64,000 nucleotides of DNA from Streptomyces sp. WM4235 (lineage in GTDB: Bacteria; Actinomycetota; Actinomycetes; Streptomycetales; Streptomycetaceae): the NCBI RefSeq assembly GCF_001279725.1, contig NZ_LGDE01000057.1, positions 55,520 through 119,519 of the forward strand. The letters are read 5' to 3'. The stretch's first letter is position 1; the number at the start of each line of letters is the position of its first letter. Below the pieces are notes generated by a model. That model saw only the letters and a program-made list of their open reading frames with translations, was not told the DNA's origin and did no database searches. Below are positions 38,863 through 49,350 of this stretch, piece after piece. A program made the position numbers and the translations under genes.

Positions 38863-41286
38863 CTACGGCCGGCGGGCCGAGGTGACGCGGTAGACGTCGT
38901 AGACGCCCTCGACGCCGCGTACGGCCTTCAGGACGTGCCCGAGGTGCTTCGGGTCGCCCATCTCGAAGGTGAACCGGGAGGTGGCCACCCGGTCGCGCGA
39001 GGTCTGCACGGCCGCCGACAGGATGTTGACGTGCTGGTCCGACAGGACCCGGGTGACGTCGGACAGCAGTCGTGACCGATCCAACGCCTCGACCTGGATG
39101 GCGACGAGGAAGACGGAGGACTGGGTGGGCGCCCACTCGACTTCCAGCATCCGCTCGGGCTGCTGGGAGAGGGAGTCCACGTTGACGCAGTCCGCGCGGT
39201 GCACGGACACGCCGCTGCCCCGCGTGACGAACCCGATGATGGGGTCGCCCGGCACCGGGGTGCAGCAGCGGGCCAGCTTGACCCAGACGTCGTCCACGCC
39301 CTTGACGACCACGCCCGGATCGGCGTTGGCGCGGCGCTTGGACTTGCCGCGCGCCGGCGGGATGCTCTCCTCGATGTCCTCGTTGGCGGCCTCCTCGCCG
39401 CCGAGGGCCTGCACCAGCTTCTGGACGACGCCCTGCGCGGCCACGTGGCCCTCGCCGATCGCCGCGTAGAGGGAGGAGATGTCGGGGTAGCGCATCTCGT
39501 GCGCCAGGGTGACGAGCGAGTCTCCCGTCAGGATCCGCTGGATGGGCAGGTTCTGCTTGCGCATGGCCCGCGCGATGGCGTCCTTGCCGTGCTCGATCGC
39601 CTCGTCGCGGCGCTCCTTGGAGAACCAGGCCCGGATCTTGTTGCGGGCCCGCGGGGACTTGACGAAGCCCAGCCAGTCCCGGGAGGGTCCGGCGCCCTCG
39701 GCCTTGGAGGTGAACACCTCGACCAGGTCGCCGTTGTCGAGGGTCGATTCGAGCGGCACCAACCGCCCGTTGACCCGCGCCCCTATCGTGCGGTGACCGA
39801 CCTCGGTGTGCACGGCGTACGCGAAGTCCACCGAGGTGGCGCCCGCCGGCAGCGCTATGACATCGCCCTTGGGCGTGAAGACGAAGACCTCGTTGCGGGA
39901 GAGGTCGAAGCGCAGCGAGTCCAGGAACTCGCCCGGGTCCTCGGTCTCCTTCTGCCAGTCCAGCAGCTGCCGCAGCCACGCCATGTCGTTGACGGTGTCC
40001 TGGCCCGCGCTGCCCTTGGCCGCCTGCGGCACGTCGGTGCGCACCTTGGAGGTGCCGGCGACGGTCTGCTGCTTGTACTTCCAGTGGGCGGCGATGCCGT
40101 ACTCGGCGCGGCGGTGCATGTCGAACGTGCGGATCTGGAGTTCGACCGGCTTGCCGCTGGGCCCGATGACCGTCGTGTGCAGCGACTGGTACATGTTGAA
40201 CTTGGGCATCGCGATGTAGTCCTTGAACCGGCCGGGGACCGGGTTCCATCGCGCGTGCACGGTGCCGAGGGCCGCGTAGCAGTCCCGGACGGTGTCCACC
40301 AGGACCCGGATGCCGACCAGGTCGTAGATCTCCGCGAAGTCGCGACCGCGCACGATCATCTTCTGGTAGACGCTGTAGTAGTGCTTGGGCCGGCCGGTGA
40401 CGGTGGCCTTGATGCGGGCCGCCCTGAGGTCGGTCTGCACCTCGTCCGTGACGACGGTGAGGTACTCGTCGCGCTTGGGCGCCCGCTCCGCGACCAGACG
40501 CACGATCTCGTCGTACATCTTGGGGTAGAGGATCGCGAAGGCGAGGTCCTCCAGCTCCCACTTGATCGTGTTCATGCCCAGCCGGTGGGCCAGGGGCGCG
40601 TAGATCTCCAGCGTCTCGCGGGCCTTCTTCTCCTGCTTCTCCCGCTTGAGGTAGCGCATGGTGCGCATGTTGTGCAGGCGGTCCGCGAGCTTGATGACCA
40701 GGACCCGGGGGTCCTTGGCCATGGCGACGACCATCTTGCGCACGGTCTCGGCCTGGGCGGCCTCGCCGAACTTGACCCGGTCGAGCTTGGTGACCCCGTC
40801 GACGAGCAGCGCGACGGCGTCGCCGAAGTCGCGTCTGAGCTGGTCCAGCCCGTACTCGGTGTCCTCGACCGTGTCGTGCAGCAGGCCCGCCATCAGCGTC
40901 GCGGGGTCCATGCCCAGCTCGGCGAGGATCGTGGTCACCGCGAGCGGGTGCGTGATGTACGGGTCGCCGCTCTTGCGCTTCTGGCCCCGGTGCCAACGCT
41001 CCGCGACCTGGTACGCCTGCTCGATCTGACGCAGCGTCGCCGACTCGATCTTCGGGTCGTTGCCGCGGACTATGCGGAGCAGGGGTTCCAGTACCGGGTT
41101 GTACGGGTTGGAACGCTGTACGCCGAGGCGCGCGAGCCGGGCGCGCACCCGGTTGGAGGACCCGGCCGGCTTCGCCGGAGCGGGCTTGACCGGCGGGGCC
41201 GGCGGGGGCGTGGCTGCGGCCGCCGCGGCCTCCTCGGGCTGCGGGTCGGGCTGCGCGGCGGAGATTGGCTGGACCTCGTCTGGCAA
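38863..41286 (-). CDS. relA: Bifunctional (p)ppGpp synthetase/hydrolase
   Basis: Makes and degrades the stringent-response alarmone. 807 residues. Residues 1-45 are Ala/Pro-rich. The hydrolase domain has an intact HD motif ([13 protein letters not shown]), so this is a bifunctional Rel. The synthetase domain contains [14 protein letters not shown] and [14 protein letters not shown] and C-terminal ACT domains follow. The start is a TTG at 41286 with GAGGAG (41297-41292) 5 bp upstream. It is the last gene of the secD-secF-apt-rel run. Confidence 0.97.
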   Translation of the reverse strand: MPDEVQPISAAQPDPQPEEAAAAAATPPPAPPVKPAPAKPAGSSNRVRARLARLGVQRSNPYNPVLEPLLRIVRGNDPKIESATLRQIEQAYQVAERWHRGQKRKSGDPYITHPLAVTTILAELGMDPATLMAGLLHDTVEDTEYGLDQLRRDFGDAVALLVDGVTKLDRVKFGEAAQAETVRKMVVAMAKDPRVLVIKLADRLHNMRTMRYLKREKQEKKARETLEIYAPLAHRLGMNTIKWELEDLAFAILYPKMYDEIVRLVAERAPKRDEYLTVVTDEVQTDLRAARIKATVTGRPKHYYSVYQKMIVRGRDFAEIYDLVGIRVLVDTVRDCYAALGTVHARWNPVPGRFKDYIAMPKFNMYQSLHTTVIGPSGKPVELQIRTFDMHRRAEYGIAAHWKYKQQTVAGTSKVRTDVPQAAKGSAGQDTVNDMAWLRQLLDWQKETEDPGEFLDSLRFDLSRNEVFVFTPKGDVIALPAGATSVDFAYAVHTEVGHRTIGARVNGRLVPLESTLDNGDLVEVFTSKAEGAGPSRDWLGFVKSPRARNKIRAWFSKERRDEAIEHGKDAIARAMRKQNLPIQRILTGDSLVTLAHEMRYPDISSLYAAIGEGHVAAQGVVQKLVQALGGEEAANEDIEESIPPARGKSKRRANADPGVVVKGVDDVWVKLARCCTPVPGDPIIGFVTRGSGVSVHRADCVNVDSLSQQPERMLEVEWAPTQSSVFLVAIQVEALDRSRLLSDVTRVLSDQHVNILSAAVQTSRDRVATSRFTFEMGDPKHLGHVLKAVRGVEGVYDVYRVTSARRP

Positions 41287-41466
41287 GAGCGCTCCTCAAG
41301 CGGATCCGGTGCCCCGGTCAGGTCCGGATAACCCATGGTAGCGAGGGTTGCGCCGGCTCGTTCCCCTCGGCCCCGGCTCCCCCGCCGCCGCCCGGGCACG
41401 CCCGGATCCGCCGGCGTTCGCACGCGAGGGGACCGCGGTGGAGTGCGCCGCGCGCCCCCGCAAAGC

Positions 41467-41512
41467 CGGAGCGGGCGGTGTACCGGGTCGCCCCGGTACA
41501 CCGCCCGCTCCG
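41467..41512 (-). terminator. apt terminator
   Basis: Perfect 21-bp inverted repeat (41467-41487 with 41492-41512) around a 4-nt loop, 14 bp after the apt stop. It separates apt from rel, so rel probably also has its own promoter. Confidence 0.85.
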
Positions 41513-41525
41513 TGTGACAGAAGGG

Positions 41526-42077
41526 TCAGACCACGATCAGCGCGTCCAGCGGAGCGCCGTCGAGGCCCGGCTCCAGCCGGGCGCGGCCCGGCAGGAACGA
41601 CAGTTCCATCAGGACCGCCACGCCGGCGACCTCGGCGCCGGCGCGCCGGATCAGCGAGAGCGAGGCGTCGGCCGTGCCGCCGGTCGCCAGGACGTCGTCG
41701 ATGACCATGACCCGGTCACCGGCCGACAGGTCCTCGGCGTGGACCTCGATCTCCGCGGTCCCGTACTCCAGCTCGTACGACTGCGAGAGCGTCGCTCCGG
41801 GCAGCTTCCCGGCCTTGCGGACGGGCACGAAGCCGATCCCGGCCTGGACGGCCACCGGGGCCGCCAGGATGAATCCGCGCGCCTCCAGCCCGACGATCTT
41901 CGTCGCGCCGTACCGGGCCGCGAGGTCCACCAGCGCGTCCGTCAGGGCCGCGAAGGCCTTCGGGTCGGCCAGCAGCGGGGTGATGTCCTTGAACATCACT
42001 CCCGGCTTCGGATAGTCCGGGACGTCCTTGATCCGGCTGAGCAGCAGCTCGCGGACCTCGGGTGCGCACGCGGTCAT
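41526..42077 (-). CDS. apt: Adenine phosphoribosyltransferase
   Basis: Salvages adenine to AMP with PRPP. About 183 residues. Substrate-binding segments are DVPDYPKPGVMFKDITPLL and IVGLEARGFILAAPVA. The PRPP motif is VMVIDDVLATGGTADA. The ATG at 42077 overlaps the secF stop (ATGA), as in other actinobacteria. Confidence 0.96.
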   Translation of the reverse strand: MTACAPEVRELLLSRIKDVPDYPKPGVMFKDITPLLADPKAFAALTDALVDLAARYGATKIVGLEARGFILAAPVAVQAGIGFVPVRKAGKLPGATLSQSYELEYGTAEIEVHAEDLSAGDRVMVIDDVLATGGTADASLSLIRRAGAEVAGVAVLMELSFLPGRARLEPGLDGAPLDALIVV

Positions 42078-43141
42078 CGGCGCCGCCGTCCGTGGCCCTC
42101 GGCCTGGCCCTGGGCCACGACCTGCGGGGAGCCCTCGGAGGCCTGGCCCCCGTCGACGGACTCGCCCTTGGCCGCCGCGGCGGCCCGCTTGGCGAGCACC
42201 CGCTTCTTGAGGGCCTTCATGGACGGCTCGCGCTCCTTCAGGTCCACGACCAGCGGGGTCGCGATGAAGATCGAGGAGTACGCGCCGGCCGCGAGACCGA
42301 CGAACAGCGACAGCGAGATGTCGTTGAGCATGCCCGCGCCCAGGAAGCCGCCGCCGATGAAGAGCAGGGCCCCGACCGGGAGCAGCGCCACGACGGTGGT
42401 GTTGATCGAGCGGACCAACGTGCCGTTGATGCTGCGGTTGGCGACCTCGCTGAAGGTGTAGCGGGTCTGCTTGGTGATGTCCTTCGACCCCTCCTTGAGA
42501 CCGTCGAAGACGACGACGGTGTCGTAGAGGGAGTAACCGAGGATCGTGAGCAGACCGATCACGGTGCCCGGCGTGACCTCGAACCCGACGAGCGCGTACA
42601 CCCCGACGGTGATGGTGAGGTCGTGGATCAGCGCGACCAGCGCGGCGACCGCCATCCGCCACTCGAAGGCGATGGCGAGGTAGATCACCACGAGGACCAT
42701 GAAGATGGCGAGGCCGGTCCAGGCCTTGTTCGCGATCTGCTCGCCCCAGCTCGGGCCGACCAGGTCCGCGTTGATGTCGCCGGCGGGCACCTTCAGCTCG
42801 GCCGCCAGGTCCTTCTTCACGTCGGCGGCGGCGGCGGTGTCCAGACCGGAGATCTGGATGCGCATGCCGCCGGTGCCGAGCTCCTGGACGATCGCGTCGT
42901 GCCCGGAGGCCTTCTCCGCGATCTCCGTCGTCTGGGCGACGGAGGCGGCCGGCTTCGGGGTGGTGAAGACGGCACCGCCCTTGAATTCGATGCCCATGTT
43001 GAGGCCCTGAACGGCCAGGGCCACGATCGCCGTGATGGTGATCAGGATGGAAACGCCGTACCAGAGGAAACGCTTGCCGACGAAGTCGTAGCCGACCTCA
43101 CCGCGGTACAGCCTGGCGCCGAGATCTCCCAGCTTCGACAT
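42074..43141 (-). CDS. secF: Protein translocase subunit SecF
   Basis: RND-like subunit that uses proton motive force to assist late protein export. 355 residues with six transmembrane helices and one periplasmic P1 domain. Signatures: NMGIEFKGGAVF in the first loop, and VVFDGLKEGSKD in the segment after helix 4. The C-terminus is a basic cytoplasmic tail ending GHGRRRR. The start ATG at 43141 lies 3 bp after the secD stop. Confidence 0.97.
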   Translation of the reverse strand: MSKLGDLGARLYRGEVGYDFVGKRFLWYGVSILITITAIVALAVQGLNMGIEFKGGAVFTTPKPAASVAQTTEIAEKASGHDAIVQELGTGGMRIQISGLDTAAAADVKKDLAAELKVPAGDINADLVGPSWGEQIANKAWTGLAIFMVLVVIYLAIAFEWRMAVAALVALIHDLTITVGVYALVGFEVTPGTVIGLLTILGYSLYDTVVVFDGLKEGSKDITKQTRYTFSEVANRSINGTLVRSINTTVVALLPVGALLFIGGGFLGAGMLNDISLSLFVGLAAGAYSSIFIATPLVVDLKEREPSMKALKKRVLAKRAAAAAKGESVDGGQASEGSPQVVAQGQAEGHGRRRR

Positions 43142-43144
43142 CTC

Positions 43145-44977
43145 TCACGCCTCCTTCGAGTCGACGGGGGCGGACACGGTGGCGGCACCCGCACCGGTAC
43201 CGGTGCGGGACCGGCGCAGCGGGGGCTTGGCGCCGAGCCGCTTCGGGTCCAGCCCGGACCACGGGTGGCCGCTGGAGAAGAACGTCGTACGGGCCATCAG
43301 GGTCATGATCGGCTTGGTGAAGAGGAACACCACGACCACGTCGAGCAGGGTGGTCAGACCCAGCGTGAAGGCGAAGCCCTGGACCTTGCCGACGGTGACG
43401 ATGAACAGCACCGCGGCGGCGAGGAACGACACGAAGTCGGAGACCAGGATGGTGCGCCGGGCCCGCGGCCAGGCGCGCTCCACGGCCGGGCGCAGGGTGC
43501 GTCCCTCACGGATCTCGTCACGGATGCGTTCGAAGTACACGATGAACGAGTCCGCCGTGATGCCGATCGCGACGATGGCACCACAGACGGCGGGCAGGTT
43601 CAGCGCGAACCCGATGCCCTTTCCGAGCAGCGCCATGATCGTGTAGGTGAGGATCGCGGACACCAGGAGACTGACGATCGCGATGAACGCCAGGCCCCGG
43701 TAGTAGACCAGCAGGTAGATCACCACGAGGAGCAGGCCGATGGCGCCGGCGATCAGACCGGCCTTCAGCTGCTCGCCGCCGAGCGCGGGGGTGACGGTGG
43801 TGACGCTGTCCTCCTGGAAGGAGAGCGGCAGGGCGCCGTACGAGAGCATGTTGCCCAGGTCCGTGGCGGACTCCTGGTTGAAACCACCACCGGAGATCTC
43901 GGCGCTGCCGCCGGTCAGCGCCTGGCTCACGGACGGGTCGGAGATCACCGAGCCGTCGAGCACGATCGCGAACTGGTTCTGCGGCATCTGCTTGGTGGCG
44001 AGCTCACCGGTGATCTTGGCGAACTTGTCCGCGCCCTTGTCGGTGAACTGCATCGTGACGATCCACTCGCTGGTCTGCGGGTTGATCTCGCCCTTGGCCT
44101 TGTCGATGTCCTGACCGTTCACGGCGGCCGGGCCGAGCACCCACTTGCCGCGGTCGCCACAGGCGACCATCGGGTCCTCGGGCTTGGCGCCCTTGCCGGC
44201 CTCGGCGCGCTGCGCCGGGTCGGCGCAGTTCAGCGCCGCGAACTTGGCCTGCAGGTCGGCCACGGCGGCATCGGCGCCCGACGGGACCGGTGCCGGGGTG
44301 GTGGCCGGGGTGGTGGCCTTGTTGTCGTCTGCCTTCTTCGACCCGCTCGCCGACGGCGTGGGAGAGGGGGCGCTCGGGGCCTTGAGGCCCTCGCTGAGCG
44401 CGCGGCCCTGGGAAGTGGCGCTGGACGACGGGGTGGCCGACGGCTTGCCGTCTTGGGCCTTGGGGGCGCCGGAACCGCTCGCGGAGGGCTTCGCGGACGG
44501 ACTGCCGGAGGGCTTCGCGGACGGGCTGCCGGACGGCTTCGGCGTGGCGTTGGGCGTGGCCGGCTCACTGGGGGTGAATGCCAGGACCGGGCGGAAGTAG
44601 AGCTGGGCGGTGGTACCGACCTGCTCGCGCGCCTGCTGCTCGTTCACTCCCTTGGGGATGTTCACGATGATGTGGTCGCGGCCCTGCGTCTGGACCTCGG
44701 CCTCCGACACGCCGAGACCGTTGACACGGCGGTCGATGATGCCGACCGCGGTGTTCATGTTGGTCTCGTTGATCGCGTCCGGCTTGCCGGGCTCGCTCTT
44801 CGCCTTGAGCGTGATGCTCGTACCACCGGCGAGGTCGATGCCCAGTCGGGGAGTCGTCTGCTTGGAGAGGAACATCCCCGCGGTGAGCGCCACCATCGCG
44901 ATCAGGATGATCGCCAGGGCACGCCCCGGCCTCCCCTGAGCCCCCGTGGGCCGCCGGCCCTTCTTCGGTGCTGCCAC
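43145..44977 (-). CDS. secD: Protein translocase subunit SecD
   Basis: Partner of SecF in the Sec translocon. About 610 residues. The first transmembrane helix (ALAIILIAMVALTAGMFL) is followed by LGIDLAGGTSITLKA. The large periplasmic P1 domain carries a long Pro/Ser/Lys/Ala low-complexity insert (PSGSPSAKPSGSPSAK and beyond), then five more helices with the conserved DSFIVYFERIRDEIREGR. The GTG at 44977 is about 10 bp after GGGAG. It lies downstream of yajC with a hairpin between them. Confidence 0.96.
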   Translation of the reverse strand: MAAPKKGRRPTGAQGRPGRALAIILIAMVALTAGMFLSKQTTPRLGIDLAGGTSITLKAKSEPGKPDAINETNMNTAVGIIDRRVNGLGVSEAEVQTQGRDHIIVNIPKGVNEQQAREQVGTTAQLYFRPVLAFTPSEPATPNATPKPSGSPSAKPSGSPSAKPSASGSGAPKAQDGKPSATPSSSATSQGRALSEGLKAPSAPSPTPSASGSKKADDNKATTPATTPAPVPSGADAAVADLQAKFAALNCADPAQRAEAGKGAKPEDPMVACGDRGKWVLGPAAVNGQDIDKAKGEINPQTSEWIVTMQFTDKGADKFAKITGELATKQMPQNQFAIVLDGSVISDPSVSQALTGGSAEISGGGFNQESATDLGNMLSYGALPLSFQEDSVTTVTPALGGEQLKAGLIAGAIGLLLVVIYLLVYYRGLAFIAIVSLLVSAILTYTIMALLGKGIGFALNLPAVCGAIVAIGITADSFIVYFERIRDEIREGRTLRPAVERAWPRARRTILVSDFVSFLAAAVLFIVTVGKVQGFAFTLGLTTLLDVVVVFLFTKPIMTLMARTTFFSSGHPWSGLDPKRLGAKPPLRRSRTGTGAGAATVSAPVDSKEA

Positions 44978-45078
44978 CTTGTCGTATCTCCCTGTCCAAC
45001 CGCCCCGCGCCGGGTCAGCACGCGGACGGCCACGAAATGTGTGGTGGGGACCCCTGCCCCCCGCAGAAGTGTCACTCA

Positions 45079-45122
45079 CGGGAACCGCGGCGGCCGCCGA
45101 TCAGGCGCCTCCGCGGTTCCCG
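45079..45122 (-). terminator. Hairpin between yajC and secD
   Basis: 12-bp perfect stem (45079-45090 with 45111-45122) around a 20-nt loop that can itself pair. It may be an attenuator or processing site adjusting secDF relative to yajC. Confidence 0.45.
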
Positions 45123-45130
45123 GCCGAGCG

Positions 45131-45613
45131 CTACTTCGCGCCGGCCTCGCCGTCGGTCTTGCCGTCCTTCGGCTCGTCGGCGGGCCCGTCGCCGGGCTCG
45201 TCCTTCTTGCCCAGGTCGAGCTTGGGAGCCTCGTCCTCGTCCTTCGACAGGTCGGTCTTCGGCGTCTCGCCCGCGGTCAGCGAGGAGGCGTCGTCCGGGA
45301 CGACCGGCGTGTCGATGGTCAGATCATCGGTGGCGCCGTGGACGATGCGGTTGTACTCGGCGTCCTCCAGCACGGCGCCGATGGAGTTCTTCGCGTAGAT
45401 GGCGTGGACGCCGGGGGCCACCTCGAGGGTGACGGTGTCCTCACCGATCTCCTTCACGGTGGCGTACATGCCACCGATGGTGCGGACCCCGGTGCCGGGC
45501 GTCATTTCGTTGCGCATCTGCGCGGCCGCCTGCTGCTTCTTCTTGGCGGAGCGGGTCATCAGGAACATCGCCCCGATGAGCACGATGAACGGGAGGAGTG
45601 TCACGAGATTCAC
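45131..45613 (-). CDS. yajC: Preprotein translocase subunit YajC
   Basis: Small accessory protein of SecDF. About 160 residues. One transmembrane helix (VTLLPFIVLIGAMFLMT) is followed by the conserved RSAKKKQQAAAQMRNEMTPG segment and an SH3-like core (GVRTIGGMYATVKEIGEDTVTLEVAPGV). A long acidic C-terminal extension rich in Asp, Glu and Lys follows. The GTG at 45613 is chosen because it begins just before the helix. An upstream ATG (45694) is possible but poorly supported. Confidence 0.94.
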   Translation of the reverse strand: MNLVTLLPFIVLIGAMFLMTRSAKKKQQAAAQMRNEMTPGTGVRTIGGMYATVKEIGEDTVTLEVAPGVHAIYAKNSIGAVLEDAEYNRIVHGATDDLTIDTPVVPDDASSLTAGETPKTDLSKDEDEAPKLDLGKKDEPGDGPADEPKDGKTDGEAGAK

Positions 45614-45777
45614 GGGACGGAGATCCTTCGCACGACCGTACGGGAGACGGCCTTCTTCTACGGGGGTGGGCATGCCGACCCGAAGGGTCGGCATCGGCGG
45701 AGTCTAGGCGAGTCCGCACCGATGGAACAACGCCCAGCATGGCACCGCAGTTCCTGGGCGGTCGAACCTCCGCGCCG

Positions 45778-46851
45778 TCAGGCCCTGAACAACCCCTGTT
45801 GTCCGCTTGATCCACTACCGCCCTGCTGGGGCGGTACGAGCCCCAGGTGGGCCCATGCGGCGGGGGTCGCGACCCGGCCCCTGGGCGTCCGTGCCAGCAG
45901 CCCTTCGCGCACCAGGAAGGGCTCGGCGACTTCCTCGACGGTCTCCCGCTCCTCCCCGACGGCCACGGCGAGGGTGGACAGGCCCACGGGTCCGCCGCCG
46001 AACAGCTTGAGCAGGGCCTCCAGCACGGCCCGGTCGAGCCGGTCGAGCCCCCGCGCGTCCACCTCGTACAACTGGAGGGCGGTGCCGGCCACCTCGCGGT
46101 TGATCACTCCGTCGGCCCTGACCTGGGCGTAGTCCCGGACTCGGCGCAGGAGCCGGTTGGCGATGCGCGGCGTGCCCCGGGAGCGGCCGGCGATCTCCGC
46201 GGCGCCGGCGGTGTCGATCTCCACGTCGAGGAGGCGGGCCGAGCGGTGAATGACCCGTTCGAGTTCCTCGGGTACGTAGAACTCCATGTGTCCGGTGAAG
46301 CCGAAGCGGTCGCGCAGCGGCGGGGGCAGCAGTCCGGCCCGGGTGGTGGCACCGACGAGGGTGAAGGGCGGCAGCTCCAGCGGGATGGCGGTCGCGCCCG
46401 GGCCCTTGCCGACGATCACGTCGACGCGGAAGTCCTCCATGGCCATGTACAGCATCTCCTCGGCGGGCCGGGACATGCGGTGGATCTCGTCGAGGAAGAG
46501 GACCTCGCCCTCCTGGAGGGAGGACAGGATCGCGGCGAGGTCGCCGGCGTGCTGGATGGCGGGACCGGAGGTGATCCGGATGGGTGCCCCCATCTCGGCG
46601 GCGATGATCATGGAGAGGGTGGTCTTGCCGAGGCCGGGCGCGCCCGAGAGCAGGACGTGATCGGCGGTGGCCCCGCGCTGGCGGGCCGCCTTGAGGACGA
46701 GGTCGAGCTGCCGGCGGACCTTCTCCTGGCCGACGAACTCTCCGAGGTCCTTGGGCCTCAGGGCCGCCTCGACGGCGGTGTCCTCGCCGCCGGCCGCCGC
46801 CGCGACAAGACGGTCGGTCTCGGCTGCGTCGGTCTCGTCGTCCCAGTTCAC
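45778..46851 (-). CDS. ruvB: Holliday junction branch migration ATPase RuvB
   Basis: Hexameric AAA+ motor that drives branch migration with RuvA. 357 residues. Walker A is GAPGLGKTT and Walker B LFLDEIHR. The sensor 1 segment is [12 protein letters not shown] winged-helix domain is at the C-terminus ([14 protein letters not shown]). The GTG start is at 46851. It is separated from ruvA by 261 bp of very GC-rich sequence in which I see no gene. Confidence 0.97.
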   Translation of the reverse strand: MNWDDETDAAETDRLVAAAAGGEDTAVEAALRPKDLGEFVGQEKVRRQLDLVLKAARQRGATADHVLLSGAPGLGKTTLSMIIAAEMGAPIRITSGPAIQHAGDLAAILSSLQEGEVLFLDEIHRMSRPAEEMLYMAMEDFRVDVIVGKGPGATAIPLELPPFTLVGATTRAGLLPPPLRDRFGFTGHMEFYVPEELERVIHRSARLLDVEIDTAGAAEIAGRSRGTPRIANRLLRRVRDYAQVRADGVINREVAGTALQLYEVDARGLDRLDRAVLEALLKLFGGGPVGLSTLAVAVGEERETVEEVAEPFLVREGLLARTPRGRVATPAAWAHLGLVPPQQGGSGSSGQQGLFRA

Positions 46852-47112
46852 GGTGTCAGTCTGCCTTCTCGGTCGGTGCGGTGGTCATCGTGGCCCTGTG
46901 GGCGGCCCGGTACGGGGACGCCACCCGGGGCCCGTACCGCGTGTGGGCGGCCCGCCGTACGGACTCCCCCGGTCGGCCGGACCGGCGGGGCGCGGCGGTC
47001 GGGGTCGGGTCGCGCGGCGGTCGCGGTCGGCCGCCGCCGGCCGGGGTCGCCGGTGCGGGCGGCGGGTCCGGGGCCGCGTCGACGGGGTTCGTCGCAGGGG
47101 TGCGTCGCGGGG
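46852..47112. other. Non-coding gap between ruvA and ruvB
   Basis: This 261-bp stretch is highly GC-rich, with simple CGG/CCG-like repetition. It interrupts the otherwise coupled ruvC-ruvA-ruvB set. Open frames here are low-complexity Arg/Gly/Pro strings without a ribosome site. I see no confident promoter or terminator. Confidence 0.4.
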
Positions 47113-47745
47113 TCAGCGCGCCCGGTTCAGGGACTGGAGGGCGGCGCGCAGGAGTTGCGGCACTGGGGCCGAGCCGCCGGCGGCGATGGCCTCCTCGGCC
47201 TGCGGGGTGACGGCCGAGACCGCCTCCTCCGCCTCCCGCGAGGCGTACCCCAGCCCGATCAGCGCCGCCGCGAGTTGCTCCGTCCACGGCGCGGGTCCGC
47301 CGGCGGCGGCCCGCTGGGCCCCGACCAGGCCGCTGGTGCCCAGCGGTGCGCCCAGCTTGTCCTTGAGCTCCAGCAGCAGCTTCTGCGCCCCCTTCTTGCC
47401 GATGCCGGGCACCGCCATCAGGGATTTCTCGTCGCCCGTGGAGACGGCCAGCCGGAGCGCGTCCGGGGTGTGCACGCCCAGCATGGCCTGGGCCAGCCTC
47501 GGCCCGACCCCGCTGGCGGTCTGCAACAGCTCGAAGACCTGTCGCTCGTCGTCGTCGGCGAAGCCGTACAGCGTCAGCGAGTCCTCCCGTACGACCAGGG
47601 AGGTCGCCAGCCGCGCGGGTTCGCCCAGCCGGAGCCCGGAGACGGTGTTCGGCGTGCAGTGCACGGCCATGCCCACGCCCCCGACCTCGATCACGGCGAG
47701 GGTGGGGGCGAGGGCGGCGACCTGGCCACTGACGAAGGCGATCAT
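47113..47745 (-). CDS. ruvA: Holliday junction-binding protein RuvA
   Basis: Tetrameric junction-binding scaffold for RuvB. 210 residues. The N-terminal OB fold begins [25 protein letters not shown]. Two helix-hairpin-helix motifs follow ([19 protein letters not shown] and [19 protein letters not shown]). The C-terminal RuvB-binding three-helix domain is [19 protein letters not shown]. The ATG at 47745 overlaps the ruvC stop by 4 bp. Confidence 0.97.
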   Translation of the reverse strand: MIAFVSGQVAALAPTLAVIEVGGVGMAVHCTPNTVSGLRLGEPARLATSLVVREDSLTLYGFADDDERQVFELLQTASGVGPRLAQAMLGVHTPDALRLAVSTGDEKSLMAVPGIGKKGAQKLLLELKDKLGAPLGTSGLVGAQRAAAGGPAPWTEQLAAALIGLGYASREAEEAVSAVTPQAEEAIAAGGSAPVPQLLRAALQSLNRAR

Positions 47746-48308
47746 CGGGTACGGCCTTTCCGGGCGGAGACGGGGGCGGAGCCGCGCGCGGCGGTCGCGG
47801 CGTGCAGGGCGACCGCCTGCTGGAGGCGGTTCTGGGCGGGGGCCCGCCAGATGTGGCAGATGGCGAGGGCCAGGGCGTCGGCGGCGTCTGCCGGTTTCGG
47901 CGGCGCGTCGAGCCGCAGCAGGCGGGTGACCATGGCTCCCACCTGTGCCTTGTCGGCGCGACCGCTGCCGGTGACGGCGGCCTTGACCTCGCTGGGGGTG
48001 TGCAGGGCGACGGGCAGCCCGCGGCGGGCGGCGCAGAGCATGGCGACCGCGCTGGCCTGCGCGGTTCCCATGACGGTGCTGACGTTGTGCTGGCTGAACA
48101 CCCTTTCCACCGCGACGAGTTCGGGGCGGTGTTCGTCGAGCCAGCTTTCGATGCCCTGCTCGATGGCGACGAGCCGCAAGCCGATCTCGGCATCGGCGGG
48201 CGTCCGTACGACCCCCACGCCCAGCATCCTCAGCGGGCGACCCGCGACGCCCTCGACCACCCCGATACCGCAGCGGGTCAGCCCCGGGTCCACACCGAGC
48301 ACTCGCAC
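47742..48308 (-). CDS. ruvC: Holliday junction resolvase RuvC
   Basis: Endonuclease that resolves four-way junctions. 188 residues with an RNase H-like fold. The acidic residues are in [16 protein letters not shown] (Asp), [17 protein letters not shown] (Glu) and the C-terminal [12 protein letters not shown] (two Asp). A basic tail of about 25 residues ends SARKGRTR. The GTG start is at 48308. First gene of the ruvCAB set. Confidence 0.97.
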   Translation of the reverse strand: MRVLGVDPGLTRCGIGVVEGVAGRPLRMLGVGVVRTPADAEIGLRLVAIEQGIESWLDEHRPELVAVERVFSQHNVSTVMGTAQASAVAMLCAARRGLPVALHTPSEVKAAVTGSGRADKAQVGAMVTRLLRLDAPPKPADAADALALAICHIWRAPAQNRLQQAVALHAATAARGSAPVSARKGRTR

Positions 48309-48414
48309 GTCCCCTCCTCCTTCACGCTGGTGTGCAGGCTACCGGCCGGCACCGACAGCGGCGTGACGGCACGGGACGGGTCGCTCTGTTCGGCGGCCGG
48401 TGCGAGGAGCGGCC

Positions 48415-48462
48415 CGGGGATCGAGCGGCTCGGGGATCGAGCGGGCCGGGGATCGAGCGGGC
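48415..48462. repeat. Three tandem 16-bp repeats
   Basis: Three adjacent copies of CGGGGATCGAGCGG followed by CT or GC: 48415-48430, 48431-48446 and 48447-48462. Copies 2 and 3 are identical. They lie in the intergenic region between ruvC and the yebC terminator. They could vary in number between strains or act as binding sites for a factor upstream of ruvC. Confidence 0.75.
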
Positions 48463-48480
48463 CGGTGAAACGACCAACGA

Positions 48481-48512
48481 AACGGCCCGCCGGATGCATC
48501 CGGCGGGCCGTT
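48481..48512 (-). terminator. yebC terminator
   Basis: Perfect 32-bp palindrome (16-bp arms, 48481-48496 with 48497-48512), 28 bp past the yebC stop. The tip of the hairpin provides the loop. Confidence 0.75.
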
Positions 48513-48540
48513 CACGTCTGTTGCGGCGAGAGCCCGCGGC

Positions 48541-49293
48541 TCAGGCGTCGACCTTCTCCATGACCTCGTCCGATACGTCGAAGTTGGCGAAGACGTTCTG
48601 CACGTCGTCGCTGTCCTCCAGCGCGTCGATCAGCTTGAAGATCTTGCGCGCGCCCTCTTCGTCCAGCTCGACCTGCATGGTCGGCAGGAAGTTGGAGTCG
48701 GCCGAGTCGTAGTCGATGCCGGCCTGCTGGAGCGCGGTGCGGACCGCGACCATGTCGGTGGCCTCGCTGATGATCTCGAAGCTGTCCCCGAGGTCGTTGA
48801 CCTCTTCGGCTCCGGCCTCCAGGACCGTCTCCAGGACGTCGTCCTCGGAGAGCTCGCCCTTGGGCAGGAGGACGACACCCTTGCGGTTGAACAGGTACGA
48901 GACCGAGCCCGGGTCGGCCATCGAGCCGCCGTTGCGGGTCATGGCGACACGCACGTCGGACGCGGCACGGTTGCGGTTGTCGGTGAGGCACTCGATGAGC
49001 ACCGCGACGCCGTTCGGGCCGTAGCCCTCGTACATGATCGTCTCGTAGTCGGCGCCGCCGGCCTCGAGGCCGCCGCCGCGCTTGACCGCGGAGTCGATGT
49101 TCTTGTTCGGGACCGAGCTCTTCTTGGCCTTCTGGATGGCGTCGAAGAGCGTCGGGTTGCCATCGATGTCGGCGCCGCCCATGCGGGCCGCGACCTCGAT
49201 GTTCTTGATCAGCTTCGCGAAGAGCTTGCCGCGCTTGGCGTCAACCACGGCCTTCTTGTGCTTCGTCGTAGCCCATTTAGAGTGGCCGGACAT
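48541..49293 (-). CDS. yebC: YebC/PmpR family protein
   Basis: 250 residues. The N-terminal signature is [28 protein letters not shown], and [22 protein letters not shown] follows. The conserved [13 protein letters not shown] lies near residue 92. The C-terminal part is acidic. YebC proteins have been described as transcriptional regulators, and more recently as ribosome-associated factors that help at proline-rich stretches. Neighbouring ruvC and pdxT is the standard arrangement. Confidence 0.96.
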   Translation of the reverse strand: MSGHSKWATTKHKKAVVDAKRGKLFAKLIKNIEVAARMGGADIDGNPTLFDAIQKAKKSSVPNKNIDSAVKRGGGLEAGGADYETIMYEGYGPNGVAVLIECLTDNRNRAASDVRVAMTRNGGSMADPGSVSYLFNRKGVVLLPKGELSEDDVLETVLEAGAEEVNDLGDSFEIISEATDMVAVRTALQQAGIDYDSADSNFLPTMQVELDEEGARKIFKLIDALEDSDDVQNVFANFDVSDEVMEKVDA

Positions 49294-49350
49294 CTGCCTG
49301 TCTCCTTCGCGTCACCAACAGTGTTCGCCTCAGATCCTACCGGGACGCCG

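Noticed and set aside
41335..41517. Short Arg/Pro-rich ORF between apt and rel
   Set aside because: Composition reflects local GC content; a strong terminator lies in its 3' half.
42062..46132. A 1356-codon plus-strand frame across secF, secD and yajC
   Set aside because: Spans several certain minus-strand genes and their junctions; composition is that of a GC shadow.
46881..47210. Small plus-strand ORF in the ruvA-ruvB gap
   Set aside because: Encodes an Arg/Gly/Pro string with no ribosome site, and its 3' half is antisense to ruvA.
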